DNA from: Campylobacteraceae bacterium
GTDB taxonomy: Bacteria; Campylobacterota; Campylobacteria; Campylobacterales; Campylobacteraceae
Reading direction: 5' to 3'
Assembly: GCA_900753405.1 (NCBI GenBank)
Contig: CAADYZ010000020.1
Span: 1-27,795 of the forward strand
DNA: 27,795 nt
The translations under genes and the position numbers were made by a program. The notes under the pieces were generated by a model. It did not search any database. It was given only the letters and a program-made list of their open reading frames with translations, and was not told the DNA's origin. Of the stretch, positions 15,334 to 22,308 are shown in pieces. Position 1 is the stretch's first letter; every line of letters begins with the position of its first letter.

Positions 15334-16077
15334 CTAGCCGATTACGACAATTTTATACATCGTAGCACAAAACATCGTAATGTTAAAAAGCAGGTTGATC
15401 CGCTTTTGTTTGACGCGGTCGATGCCGATCGCAGCATTGACGCCAAACCGCACGCCGAGCAGCGCGCCGAGCCCCAAAAGCGCGCCGAGCTGGTAGTTGA
15501 TTAGCCCTGCTAGACTCTGGCTCGCAAAGCCGCTGACGCCCGCAAAGACGACAAAAAACAGCCCCATCGAGACGGACTTTTTGATATCGTAACCCAAAAA
15601 GCCAAAAAACACGAGGCTAACGAGCATTCCGCCGCCGATGCCGACACTCACGCCTGCTACGCCGCAAAGCGCGCCGATCGCGATCATCGCCGCGCGGTTT
15701 GGGACGATCTCTTTGTTTGTCAGCGGATTTTGCATCAACCCACGCACGATCATCACCGCCAAAACGAAAGCAAAAAAGTAGCTTAGGTAAAGCGAAGAGA
15801 CCTCTTTGACGATGTAGCCGCTAAACGCCGCGCCAATGAGCCCGCCAACGCCGACAAAAAAGCTGTCGCCAAAATGCAAAACGCCCTTTTTGTAATTGAG
15901 GTAAGAGCCGTAAAGCGAGCTAAAAAGCATCTGCATAATGCTAATGCCGATCGCCTCTTTGATGTCAAAACCAAAAAACATTAACACAGTTACGATGATT
16001 GCTCCGCCGCCGATGCCAAAAAAACCAGAGCAAAATCCAACAAAAATGCCAAAAATGATAAATAAAACAAACTCCAA
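15334..16077 (-). CDS. TauE/SafE family membrane transporter
   Basis: A 247-residue integral inner-membrane protein of the TauE/SafE (sulfite/organosulfonate exporter) family. About eight hydrophobic helices are visible as two similar halves. The first half opens with IFVGFCSGFFGIGGGAIIVTVL, and the second repeats the glycine-rich signature as AIGALCGVAGVSVGIGGGMLVSLVFFG (split here: VGIGGGMLVSLV). That repeated GIGGG motif is diagnostic of the family. Likely role is export or uptake of a small sulfur or carboxylate anion, but the substrate cannot be read from sequence. The start is TTG with an AAAGGG ribosome site 8 bases away. The 310-nt upstream spacer has no gene. Confidence 0.88.
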   Translation of the reverse strand: MEFVLFIIFGIFVGFCSGFFGIGGGAIIVTVLMFFGFDIKEAIGISIMQMLFSSLYGSYLNYKKGVLHFGDSFFVGVGGLIGAAFSGYIVKEVSSLYLSYFFAFVLAVMIVRGLMQNPLTNKEIVPNRAAMIAIGALCGVAGVSVGIGGGMLVSLVFFGFLGYDIKKSVSMGLFFVVFAGVSGFASQSLAGLINYQLGALLGLGALLGVRFGVNAAIGIDRVKQKRINLLFNITMFCATMYKIVVIG

Positions 16078-16176
16078 AACAGCCCTTTAACATTTCGTGC
16101 GAATTTAAAACGAGTCGAATTTATGCTAAAAATCATAAATTTTGCATTAAATTACGCAATTGCTTGAAAATTAGTG

Positions 16177-16200
16177 TTGCAAAAACCGAATTTGAGTTGC
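16177..16200. repeat. Palindromic-element copy flanked by GTTGC repeats
   Basis: AAAAACCGAATTTGA is bracketed by direct GTTGC repeats (16177-16181 and 16196-16200). The direct repeats resemble a short target duplication, but five bases may be chance. Confidence 0.5.
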
Positions 16201-16280
16201 GAAATTCTTCACTCTGCGCAAAATGCTATTTGGGTGATATTATTATGATATTACAAAATTGACTTTTTGATATGACAAAA

Positions 16281-16305
16281 TGTTAAAATCAAATTTGAAA
16301 TTTAC
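16281..16305. repeat. Palindromic-element copy near the rpmA terminator
   Basis: TGTTAAAATCAAATTTGAAA shares the TTAAAATCAAATTTGA half-site seen at 15281 and 19504. Confidence 0.6.
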
Positions 16306-16344
16306 AAAAACAAAGCGCGCGTAAAAAAGTTGAAAAAGTTGAGA

Positions 16345-16380
16345 AGTAAAAAAGAAGCGGCGGCGGTAACAACCGCCGCC
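16345..16380 (-). terminator. Intrinsic terminator of rplU-rpmA
   Basis: GGCGGCGGT (16359-16367) and ACCGCCGCC (16372-16380) form a nine-base GC-rich stem with a four-base loop. On the minus strand it is followed by CTTCTTTTTTAC. This is a classical rho-independent terminator just after the rpmA stop. Confidence 0.9.
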
Positions 16381-16387
16381 TTGAAAA

Positions 16388-16645
16388 CTACGCCACAGGA
16401 TAAACTGAGACTTGTTTGCGTTTTTTGTCTTTTCTCTCAAAAGCGACAACGCCGTCAATTAACGAAAAAATCGTGTCGTCACTACCGATGCCGACATTTG
16501 CGCCCGGGTGAGTCGCAGTGCCGCGTTGGCGGATGATGATGTTTCCTGCGCGAACAAACTCGCCACCAAATTTCTTAACGCCTAATCTTCGTCCGATCGA
16601 ATCTCTGTTATTTTGAGTTGAACCTTGACCTTTTTTGTGTGCCAT
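16388..16645 (-). CDS. rpmA: 50S ribosomal protein L27
   Basis: An 85-residue ribosomal protein L27, located near the peptidyl-transferase centre. The N-terminus AHKKGQGSTQNNRDS with GRRLGVKKFGGEFV is typical, followed by IIRQRGTATHPGANVGIGSDDTIF. There is no N-terminal cleavable extension of the Firmicutes kind. ATG with AAGGAGA ribosome site, 10 nt after rplU; the two form the usual rplU-rpmA pair. The usual downstream obg gene does not follow: the transcript ends at a strong hairpin. Confidence 0.97.
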   Translation of the reverse strand: MAHKKGQGSTQNNRDSIGRRLGVKKFGGEFVRAGNIIIRQRGTATHPGANVGIGSDDTIFSLIDGVVAFERKDKKRKQVSVYPVA

Positions 16646-16655
16646 TGTAATCTCC

Positions 16656-16967
16656 TTATGCTACGATTTGAGTGACTTTAACGCGTGTGAATTGTCTGCG
16701 GAAACCGCGTTTTGTCTTTGAGTCTTTGCGGCGGCGTTTTTTGAAGGTGATGACCTTTTTGTCTTTGCCTTCGCAAATTACCTCTAAAACTACCTTCGCA
16801 CCGCTTACAAACGGCGTGCCAACCTTAGTTTGCGCCTCATCAACCACTGCTAAAACCTCGTTGATCTCAACAGAGTCGCCTTTTTGGGCGCTGAATTTGT
16901 CTAGATTTAAAAAATCTCCCTCAGCGACAGAATACTGCTTGCCGCCACGAACGAAAACTGCCTTCAT
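16656..16967 (-). CDS. rplU: 50S ribosomal protein L21
   Basis: A 103-residue ribosomal protein L21 that binds 23S rRNA. The opening AVFVRGGKQYSVAEGDFLNLDK, the central basic VITFKKRRRKDSKTKRGFRR (about 73-92) and the final TRVKVTQIVA are textbook L21. ATG preceded by AAAGGATTGCA. It is the first gene of the rplU-rpmA transcript, with a leader of about 70 nt and a divergent promoter shared with the cyclo-ligase gene. Confidence 0.97.
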   Translation of the reverse strand: MKAVFVRGGKQYSVAEGDFLNLDKFSAQKGDSVEINEVLAVVDEAQTKVGTPFVSGAKVVLEVICEGKDKKVITFKKRRRKDSKTKRGFRRQFTRVKVTQIVA

Positions 16968-17046
16968 TGCAATCCTTTATGTGAAATAAAGCCCCAAAAG
17001 GCACTTTTTGCAAAGTTTCAAACGCACTTTTGAGTAAAAAGTGGCG

Positions 17047-17052
17047 ATTCTA
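17047..17052 (-). promoter_or_regulatory. Candidate -10 box for rplU-rpmA
   Basis: The minus strand reads AAAATCTTGTAGAATCGCC, giving TAGAAT about 80 nt before the rplU ATG. The resulting leader of about 70 nt could hold regulatory structure, but none was convincingly folded by eye. Confidence 0.45.
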
Positions 17053-17084
17053 CAAGATTTTTGCTAAATTTGAGTTTAAAGTGT

Positions 17085-17090
17085 TAAAAT
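17085..17090 (+). promoter_or_regulatory. Candidate -10 box for the cyclo-ligase/rny operon
   Basis: AAAGTGTTAAAATTAACG contains TAAAAT 27 nt before the ATG of the cyclo-ligase gene, with AT-rich upstream sequence and an AAAGG ribosome site after it. Confidence 0.5.
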
Positions 17091-17116
17091 TAACGCAAAT
17101 CACACAAAGGCGGAAA

Positions 17117-17752
17117 ATGAGCTGTGAAGTCGAGTTAAAAAAGCAGTTTCGAAAAGAGGCGTTAAGGGAGATGAAAAAACAAAGTAAGCCGCTGCAAGGG
17201 CTGGTCATCCTCCACACAAGGCGGCTTTTAAAGCGGCTAAAAGCTAAAAAAGTGCTAGTTTTCATCCCGCTAAAAGACGAGGCGGATGTCTTAAAACTCT
17301 GCGGCGGGCAAACTAAGCTAAGGTGTGAATTTTTCTCAACTTTTATGCAAAATCAAAGTTTAAAAATCGTAAAATTAAACCGACCATTTTCTAAGGCTGC
17401 TTTTGGTGTGCGACAAAGCAGCGCGAAGTGCGAATTTCGCGGCAAACTAGACACGGCGATCGTCCCTTGCGTGGGAGTTGATGGGGCGTGGGCTAGGGTT
17501 GGACGGGGAATGGGGTTTTACGACAGGCTTTTTGAGCGTCTAAAAAGGCAAAAAAGACGCTTGAATGTGATTTTTGTAGGAGGTGTAAAAACTAATAAAG
17601 TCATTAGCCAGCATCACGATTTGGTTGGCGATTTTTACATCACACCGCACAAGGTTTTTCAAAGGACTAAAAATGTGGGAAGTTTTAGCGGCAGCTGCCG
17701 TGTCGGTTCTGGTTGGGATCGGCGTTGGCGGTTTCATCACAAAGCGCAGTAA
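17117..17752 (+). CDS. 5-formyltetrahydrofolate cyclo-ligase family protein
   Basis: MTHFS-family protein (211 aa as read) that would convert 5-formyl-THF to 5,10-methenyl-THF with ATP. Visible: a basic N-terminal helix ELKKQFRKEALREM, a central VLVFIPLKDEADV strand region, and the signature IVPCVGVDGAWARVGRGMGFYDR (in two parts, the second being GRGMGFYDRLFE). The pairing with RNase Y matches C. jejuni Cj1208-Cj1209. Odd: the last 27 residues overlap the RNase Y gene by 80 nt. One extra T in the T5 run at 17655-17659 would instead give a natural stop at 17668, just before the rny ATG. Family confident, exact C-terminus not. Confidence 0.85.
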   Translation: MSCEVELKKQFRKEALREMKKQSKPLQGLVILHTRRLLKRLKAKKVLVFIPLKDEADVLKLCGGQTKLRCEFFSTFMQNQSLKIVKLNRPFSKAAFGVRQSSAKCEFRGKLDTAIVPCVGVDGAWARVGRGMGFYDRLFERLKRQKRRLNVIFVGGVKTNKVISQHHDLVGDFYITPHKVFQRTKNVGSFSGSCRVGSGWDRRWRFHHKAQ

Positions 17753-19325
17753 AGACGCGAATTTCGCCGTGCTTTTAGAGCAAGCAAAGGCGAAGGCAAA
17801 GGAGATCGAGTTAGAGGCAAACGCGCTTTTAAAAGACACGCAACGAAGGGTCGAGCAAGCCGAATTTGAGGCGCGCAAAGAGTATGAGCAAAAAGAGGTT
17901 GAGCTGCAAAAACAGTTTTTAACCAAGCAAGACAAACTTGCGAAAATGGAGTCAAATTTAAATGTGTTTCAAAAGGCGTTGGAGGGCAAAAGGGGCGAGT
18001 TTGAGGCGTTGAAAACGGAATTTTTCACGCAAAAAAGCAGCTTTGAGACGCAGATGTTGCAAGAAAAAGAGGAGTTGCAACTTCTTTCACAAAACGCGCA
18101 GTTAAAGCTTGACGAAGCACAAGCCGTGCTTGAAGAAGGCGAGGACTTAAAGGCAGAATGTAGCGCAAAACTTGCTGAGGCGATCGCGATTTTAGAGCGA
18201 AATTCGGGCTTAACCGCGCAAGAAGCCAAGGAGATCGTCCTAAACAAAACCGCCGAGCAGTGCCGAGACGAGGTCGCACACATCGTCCGCCGCTACGAAG
18301 AAGAGGCGAAAAAAGAGGCGAAAAAGCGAGCAAATTACATCATCGCGCAGGCGACTAGCCGCTTTGCGGGCGAGTTTGCAGCCGAGCGGCTCATTAATGT
18401 TGTGGATATCAAAAACGAAGAGCTAAAAGGGCGGATCATCGGCAAAGAGGGACGCAACATCAAAGCATTGGAGATGACTTTGGGGGTGGATGTCATCGTA
18501 GATGACACGCCGCACGCAATTGTGCTTTCAAGCTTCAACCTCTACCGCCGAGCCATCGCCACGCGCGTTGTGGAGCTTTTGGTCGCAGACGGCAGGATAG
18601 GTCCGAGTAGGATCGAAGAGGTTTATGCCAAAGTTTGCGCCGAATTTGAAGAGAGCGTGGCAGAAGAAGGCGAAAACATCATTATGGACTTAGGCATCGG
18701 CAGAGTCCATCCTGAGATCGTCAAGCTCATCGGCAAATTGCGTTTCCGCGCAAGCTACGGACAAAACGCCCTCGCACACAGCTTGGAGGTCGCAAACCTC
18801 GCAGGGATCATCGCCGCTGAATGCGGTGGCAACGCAAAACTTGCCAAACGCGCGGGACTTTTGCACGACATCGGCAAGGCTTTGACGCACGAGCGAGAAG
18901 GTTCGCATGTGGATTTGGGCGGTGAGATCTGCAAACGCTACAACGAACACGAAGTCGTCCTTAACGCCATTTACGCCCACCACGGACACGAAGAGGCAAG
19001 AAGCGTTGAGGCAGCAGCTGTTTGCGCAGCGGACGCACTCAGCGCGGCGCGTCCGGGGGCGAGGCGAGAGGTTTTAGAGGCTTACTTGAAGCGCGTTGAG
19101 GAGATCGAGGCGATCGCAATGAGCCAAAAAGGGGTCAAAAACGCCTACGCCATCAACGCTGGGCGCGAGGTGCGGGTGATTGCGAATGCGAAGTTAATTA
19201 ATGACGATGAGGCGGTTTTGGTCGCAAAAGAGATCGCCGCGCAAATCTCGCAGAATGTGCAGTTTCCGGGGGAGATCAAGGTCAATGTCATCCGTGAAAC
19301 AAGGGCGATTGAGGTGGCGAAATAA
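17673..19325 (+). CDS. rny: Ribonuclease Y
   Basis: Membrane-anchored endoribonuclease that starts mRNA decay. From the ATG at 17673 (AAAGGACTAAAA ribosome site) it is 550 aa. An N-terminal transmembrane helix (about 4-22, VLAAAAVSVLVGIGVGGF) leads to a long charged coiled coil (about 35-220, rich in E/K/Q). A KH domain follows at about 245-310 with GRIIGKEGRNIKALE. The HD domain has LLHDIGKAL (about 395-403) and HHGHEEA. A start 48 nt upstream is possible in frame, but it would put residues before the anchor that the family lacks. Coupled to the cyclo-ligase by overlap; an AT-rich hairpin follows. Confidence 0.95.
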   Translation: MWEVLAAAAVSVLVGIGVGGFITKRSKDANFAVLLEQAKAKAKEIELEANALLKDTQRRVEQAEFEARKEYEQKEVELQKQFLTKQDKLAKMESNLNVFQKALEGKRGEFEALKTEFFTQKSSFETQMLQEKEELQLLSQNAQLKLDEAQAVLEEGEDLKAECSAKLAEAIAILERNSGLTAQEAKEIVLNKTAEQCRDEVAHIVRRYEEEAKKEAKKRANYIIAQATSRFAGEFAAERLINVVDIKNEELKGRIIGKEGRNIKALEMTLGVDVIVDDTPHAIVLSSFNLYRRAIATRVVELLVADGRIGPSRIEEVYAKVCAEFEESVAEEGENIIMDLGIGRVHPEIVKLIGKLRFRASYGQNALAHSLEVANLAGIIAAECGGNAKLAKRAGLLHDIGKALTHEREGSHVDLGGEICKRYNEHEVVLNAIYAHHGHEEARSVEAAAVCAADALSAARPGARREVLEAYLKRVEEIEAIAMSQKGVKNAYAINAGREVRVIANAKLINDDEAVLVAKEIAAQISQNVQFPGEIKVNVIRETRAIEVAK

Positions 19326-19341
19326 CCTCACTTGAAATGTC

Positions 19342-19387
19342 AAAACCGAATTTAAATGCTTTTTTGGCTTTAAATTCGGTTTTTGCG
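19342..19387 (+). terminator. Element-derived terminator after rny
   Basis: AAAACCGAATTTAAA (19342-19356) and its exact complement TTTAAATTCGGTTTT (19369-19383) make a 15-bp stem ending in a T run, 17 nt after the rny stop. The arms are two facing half-copies of the dispersed element. Confidence 0.75.
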
Positions 19388-19469
19388 TTTTTGAGAGAGG
19401 TTTGGCGAGGTTTGGTTGGCGTGGCGGTGGCGGTTGGCTACTGCAACAAAACGCGTGGCGGCGGTTGAG

Positions 19470-19526
19470 AAATTTGTTAAAACCAAATTTGAAAAAGGTG
19501 TAATCAAATTTGATTTTAACAAATTT
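19470..19526. repeat. Long inverted repeat built of two facing element copies
   Basis: Two 23-nt arms (19470-19492 and 19504-19526), AAATTTGTTAAAACC... and ...TTTTAACAAATTT, complementary except one base, with an 11-nt loop. Each arm is itself a copy of the dispersed half-site. Confidence 0.85.
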
Positions 19527-19602
19527 GCGAATGAGGCGTTAAGCGTGCGCGAGATTTGGGCTTCACAGATGCGTGGATTGCTAAGTTTAAGCGAACGATT
19601 TT

Positions 19603-19631
19603 ACGCACGCGTGAGTTAATGTAAGCTAACG
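19603..19631 (+). repeat. 29-nt direct repeat, copy 1
   Basis: Begins ACGCACGCGTGAG and ends GTAAGCTAACG; identical to 19741-19769. Confidence 0.9.
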
Positions 19632-19711
19632 ACATTTGGTTGCAGTTGGCGTGGCGATTGCGGTGAGATGTTGAGTTTGCAGCAAAAACGCGTGGTGGCG
19701 GTTGAAAAATA

Positions 19712-19733
19712 CTAAAACCAAATTTGATTTTAG
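19712..19733. repeat. 22-nt palindromic-element copy in dedA spacer
   Basis: CTAAAACC and GATTTTAG arms around AAATTT, one mismatch, between the two G-rich segments of the duplicated spacer. Confidence 0.8.
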
Positions 19734-19740
19734 CGATCCC

Positions 19741-19769
19741 ACGCACGCGTGAGTTAATGTAAGCTAACG
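19741..19769 (+). repeat. 29-nt direct repeat, copy 2
   Basis: Exact second copy of the 19603-19631 sequence, offset by 138 nt; both copies follow an AAATTTG-type element. Confidence 0.9.
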
Positions 19770-19849
19770 GCGGTGGCGGCGGTTGCAAAGCGGCAGCGTG
19801 GCGGTAAGGCGGCGTTTGGCGGCACGAATTTTACAAAAAAGGGCGAAAA

Positions 19850-20419
19850 TTGGGTGAAACTTTGCAGAGTTTTTTAGACAACTACGGCGCGATCGCAGCT
19901 TACGGACTGCTTTTTCTTTACAGCTTTGGCGGCGGCTTTATCGCCATCATAGTCGCCGCTGTCCTAGCCTCATCAGGCAGACTAGACATCACCATTTGCA
20001 TCGCCCTCGCAGTCGTTGGTAACTTCATCGGAGGGCAAATTTTGTTTGCCTTAGCCCGCTTCAACAAGGGCGAAATTTACAAAATCTTCGCCAAACAACG
20101 CCGCCAACTCGCGCTTGCAACAAAGCTGTTTAGTCGTTACGGCGCAGTCGCAGCAGTCGTGCATAAATTCATCTACGGCTTAAAAACCCTCGTGCCGATC
20201 GCCATTGGCGCGACTAAATACTCATTTGCCGCCTTCACGCTCTTTAACGCCATCGGTGCGCTTTTGTGGGGCTTGGTCTTTGGCGTTGGCGGCTTTTTGG
20301 CGGGGGATTTGTTTTTGAAAGTGGCGGATGATTACGGGTTTGTGATGCCGTTTGTGTTTGCGGCGTTGGTGGTAGGAATTCTCATCTACCTCAAAGTCGC
20401 CACACGCAAAAGAGTGTAA
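19850..20419 (+). CDS. DedA family membrane protein
   Basis: A 189-residue inner-membrane protein of the DedA/SNARE-associated (VTT domain) family, which includes undecaprenyl-phosphate or phospholipid flippases and proteins needed for envelope homeostasis. Visible: hydrophobic helices around LLFLYSFGGGFIAIIVAAVLA (split LLFLYSFGGG / FIAIIVAAVLA), the motif GNFIGGQILFALARF, then SRYGAVAAVVHKFIYGLKTLVPIAIGA (key part HKFIYGLKTLVPIAIGA) where the family usually has F-x-R-x(3)-G; here HKFIYGLK. A hydrophobic C-terminal pair follows. The start is TTG, with a weak AAGGGCGAAAA ribosome site. 6 nt separate it from the ATG-proximal region of the HIT gene, suggesting one operon. Confidence 0.85.
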   Translation: MGETLQSFLDNYGAIAAYGLLFLYSFGGGFIAIIVAAVLASSGRLDITICIALAVVGNFIGGQILFALARFNKGEIYKIFAKQRRQLALATKLFSRYGAVAAVVHKFIYGLKTLVPIAIGATKYSFAAFTLFNAIGALLWGLVFGVGGFLAGDLFLKVADDYGFVMPFVFAALVVGILIYLKVATRKRV

Positions 20420-20428
20420 AGGAGAGTG

Positions 20429-20974
20429 ATGAAACACGAATTTTCGCCGTGGAGAAGCGAGTATTTTGGCAGGGTCAAGTGCGAATGTCCTTTTTGCGAG
20501 ATCGCCCAAAAAAGGTTGATCAACTCAGAAGTGGGCGAGTTTGAGACAGCGGACGAGGGAAACTTTGTTCTCTTTCGCGCAAAGCACTCGTTTTGCGTGA
20601 TGAACCGCTACCCTTACACGCTTGGCGAGTTTATGCTTGTGCCGTTTGCGCACGCCGCAGGACTTGACGAAGTCAGTGGCGAGGCGTGGAGTGAGATGAG
20701 TGCTTTGACGCCGCTTTGCGTGAGCGTGCTGCAAAAGACGCTAAACGCTGGCGGCGTGAATGTTGGGATCAACATCGGCAAGGCAAGCGGCGCTGGGATC
20801 GCCGAACACCTCCACATCCACTTCGTTCCGCGTTGGAGTGGTGACACGAATTTCATCACGACAATCGCTCACACGAGGATTCACGGCGTGCCGTTTTTCG
20901 AGCAGTTTAGCAAACTCAAAGAGGCGTTTAGGGCGCGCCTTGGCGAATTTGCAAAAACCGAATTTGAGTTGTAA
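20429..20974 (+). CDS. HIT family nucleotide hydrolase/transferase
   Basis: A 181-residue histidine-triad protein. The triad HLHIHFVPRW is at about residues 127-136, giving the catalytic central His for nucleotidyl transfer or hydrolysis (Ap4A phosphorylase or Hint-like). CECPFC near the N-terminus (about 18-23) is a possible zinc site, as in this subgroup. VMNRYPYTLGEFMLVP is a typical HIT strand region. Start: ATG at 20429 chosen over the preceding GTG because of AAAGGAG spacing. The last residues (AKTEFEL) and the approach to the stop are coded by a palindromic-element copy. Exact substrate is unknown. It lies 11 nt upstream of aroA. Confidence 0.9.
   Translation: MKHEFSPWRSEYFGRVKCECPFCEIAQKRLINSEVGEFETADEGNFVLFRAKHSFCVMNRYPYTLGEFMLVPFAHAAGLDEVSGEAWSEMSALTPLCVSVLQKTLNAGGVNVGINIGKASGAGIAEHLHIHFVPRWSGDTNFITTIAHTRIHGVPFFEQFSKLKEAFRARLGEFAKTEFEL
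20951..20968. repeat. Element half copy at the 3' end of the HIT gene
   Basis: GCAAAAACCGAATTTGAG is the same half-site as at 11256 and 16177. It codes AKTEFE just before the stop. Confidence 0.55.
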
Positions 20975-20985
20975 AAGGAGTGCAA

Positions 20986-22287
20986 ATGCAAGTAAATCCG
21001 CTTTTAAAGCCGTTTGACATCACGCTTGAAAGCGTTGCGAGCGACAAGTCGATCTCGCATCGGGTTGTGATCTTTTCATTTTTAAGCGACAAGCCGTGGG
21101 AAGTAAGAGGTTTTTTGGAAGCACAAGACTGCCTTGACTCGCTTCGCATCGCCACGCAGCTTGGCACAAAGGTTGAAAAGCTTGGCAGCGGACACTACAA
21201 GCTCACGCCGCCAGCGCAAATTTGCGAGCCAAAAGAGGTTTTGCAATGCGGGAATTCGGGGACGGCGATGCGAATTTACTTGGGTTTGTTAGCCGCTTCG
21301 CAAGGACATTTTGTACTAAGCGGGGATGAATACTTAAACGCGCGACCGATGCGGCGTGTGGCAACTCCGCTTAGTGCGATCGGCGCGAAGATCGACGGGC
21401 GGTGCAGCGGTGAGTTTGCGCCGCTTTGCGTGCGTGGAGCGAAACTCTCGCGCTTTTCATACAAAAGCAAGATCGCCTCTGCGCAGGTGAAAACGGCGAT
21501 GATTTTAGCTGCACTTCTTGGCGAAGGAGGCGAGTTTAGCGAGCCTGAGCTTAGCCGCGACCACACTGAGAGAATGCTTCTCTCGATCGGCGCGCCGCTT
21601 AGTTTTAACGGAGGCAAAATTCAGATCTCGCCGCTAAATGGCAAAAAACTAAGCGGGCTTGACTTAGTCGTGCCAAACGACCCAAGCTCGTGCTTTTTCT
21701 TTGCAGTCGCTGCCGCTGTGACAAAAGGCGCGCGCGTGCGGTTTAAAAACATCTTGCTTAACAAAACGCGCGTTGAGGCTTACAAGGTTTTGGCGCAAAT
21801 GGGCGCAAAAGTCGAATTTGTCAAAGGCGAGGCGAGTTTTGACGAAGTTGGAGAGATCATCGTTGAAGGCACAGGCGAGCTGCGCGGCGTGGAGGTGAGT
21901 CAAAACATCTCGTGGCTCATAGACGAGGCACCAGCTTTGAGCGTGGCGTTTGCGTGTGCGCGCGGAAAAAGCGTGTTGAAAAACGCACAGGAGTTGCGGG
22001 TCAAAGAGTGCGACAGAATCGCAGTGAGCGTGGCTGGACTTAGGGCTTTTGGCGTCAAAGCGCAAGAGCGAGAGGACGGCTTTGAGGTTGAAGGGGCGGA
22101 CTTGGCAGGTGGTTTGAACGCCGCGGCTCTTACGCCAAATGCGTTAATCGACAGCCACGGAGACCACAGGATTGCGATGAGTTTTGCGACACTTGGCTTG
22201 AAGTGCGGAGCGAGAATTCAAAAGTCAGAGTTTATCGCAACGAGTTTTCCAAATTTCGCGCAGATTTTACAGCGACTTTACGAGTAG
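20986..22287 (+). CDS. aroA: 3-phosphoshikimate 1-carboxyvinyltransferase (EPSP synthase)
   Basis: Shikimate-pathway enzyme joining PEP and shikimate-3-phosphate. The substrate-binding SDKSISHR is at about residues 20-27, LQCGNSGTAMRIYLGLL at about 85-101, and DEYLNARPMRRVATPL at about 110-125. SAQVKTAMILAAL, VPNDPSSCFFFAVA and DSHGDHRIAMSFA in the second half complete the signature. 433 aa, normal. Start: ATG at 20986 with AAAAGGAG five bases upstream is better than an overlapping GTG at 20980. It is followed after 21 nt by trmD, so dedA-HIT-aroA-trmD-rplS may be one operon. Confidence 0.96.
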   Translation: MQVNPLLKPFDITLESVASDKSISHRVVIFSFLSDKPWEVRGFLEAQDCLDSLRIATQLGTKVEKLGSGHYKLTPPAQICEPKEVLQCGNSGTAMRIYLGLLAASQGHFVLSGDEYLNARPMRRVATPLSAIGAKIDGRCSGEFAPLCVRGAKLSRFSYKSKIASAQVKTAMILAALLGEGGEFSEPELSRDHTERMLLSIGAPLSFNGGKIQISPLNGKKLSGLDLVVPNDPSSCFFFAVAAAVTKGARVRFKNILLNKTRVEAYKVLAQMGAKVEFVKGEASFDEVGEIIVEGTGELRGVEVSQNISWLIDEAPALSVAFACARGKSVLKNAQELRVKECDRIAVSVAGLRAFGVKAQEREDGFEVEGADLAGGLNAAALTPNALIDSHGDHRIAMSFATLGLKCGARIQKSEFIATSFPNFAQILQRLYE

Positions 22288-22308
22288 ATCGCGGTTTTGA
22301 GGGTGAAG

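Larger units (their letters stand above)
16078..16387. other. Non-coding spacer, TauE gene to rpmA
   Basis: 310 nt without a recognised gene. It contains two dispersed-element copies (16177-16200 and 16281-16305) and the GC-rich rpmA terminator (16345-16380). A promoter for the TauE gene must lie here, but no convincing box was picked. Confidence 0.6.
19326..19849. other. Repeat-rich non-coding spacer before dedA
   Basis: 524 nt without a believable gene. In order it holds the rny terminator; a GCGTGGCGG-type G-rich segment; a 23-bp-arm inverted repeat; a 29-nt exact direct repeat (first copy); a second GCGTGGCGATTGCGG segment; a palindromic-element copy; the second 29-nt repeat; and more GGCGG-rich sequence up to dedA. 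The order G-rich segment / AAAACGCGTGG / element / ACGCACGCGTGAG occurs twice, which indicates a diverged tandem duplication. Confidence 0.7.

Noticed and set aside
19416..19619. A 67-codon plus-strand frame in the rny-dedA spacer
   Set aside because: It is made of the G-rich repeat and element copies, lacks a ribosome site and has no recognisable protein features.
21276..22065. Two minus-strand frames of over 110 codons
   Set aside because: Both are antisense to aroA, which has complete family motifs and a good start.
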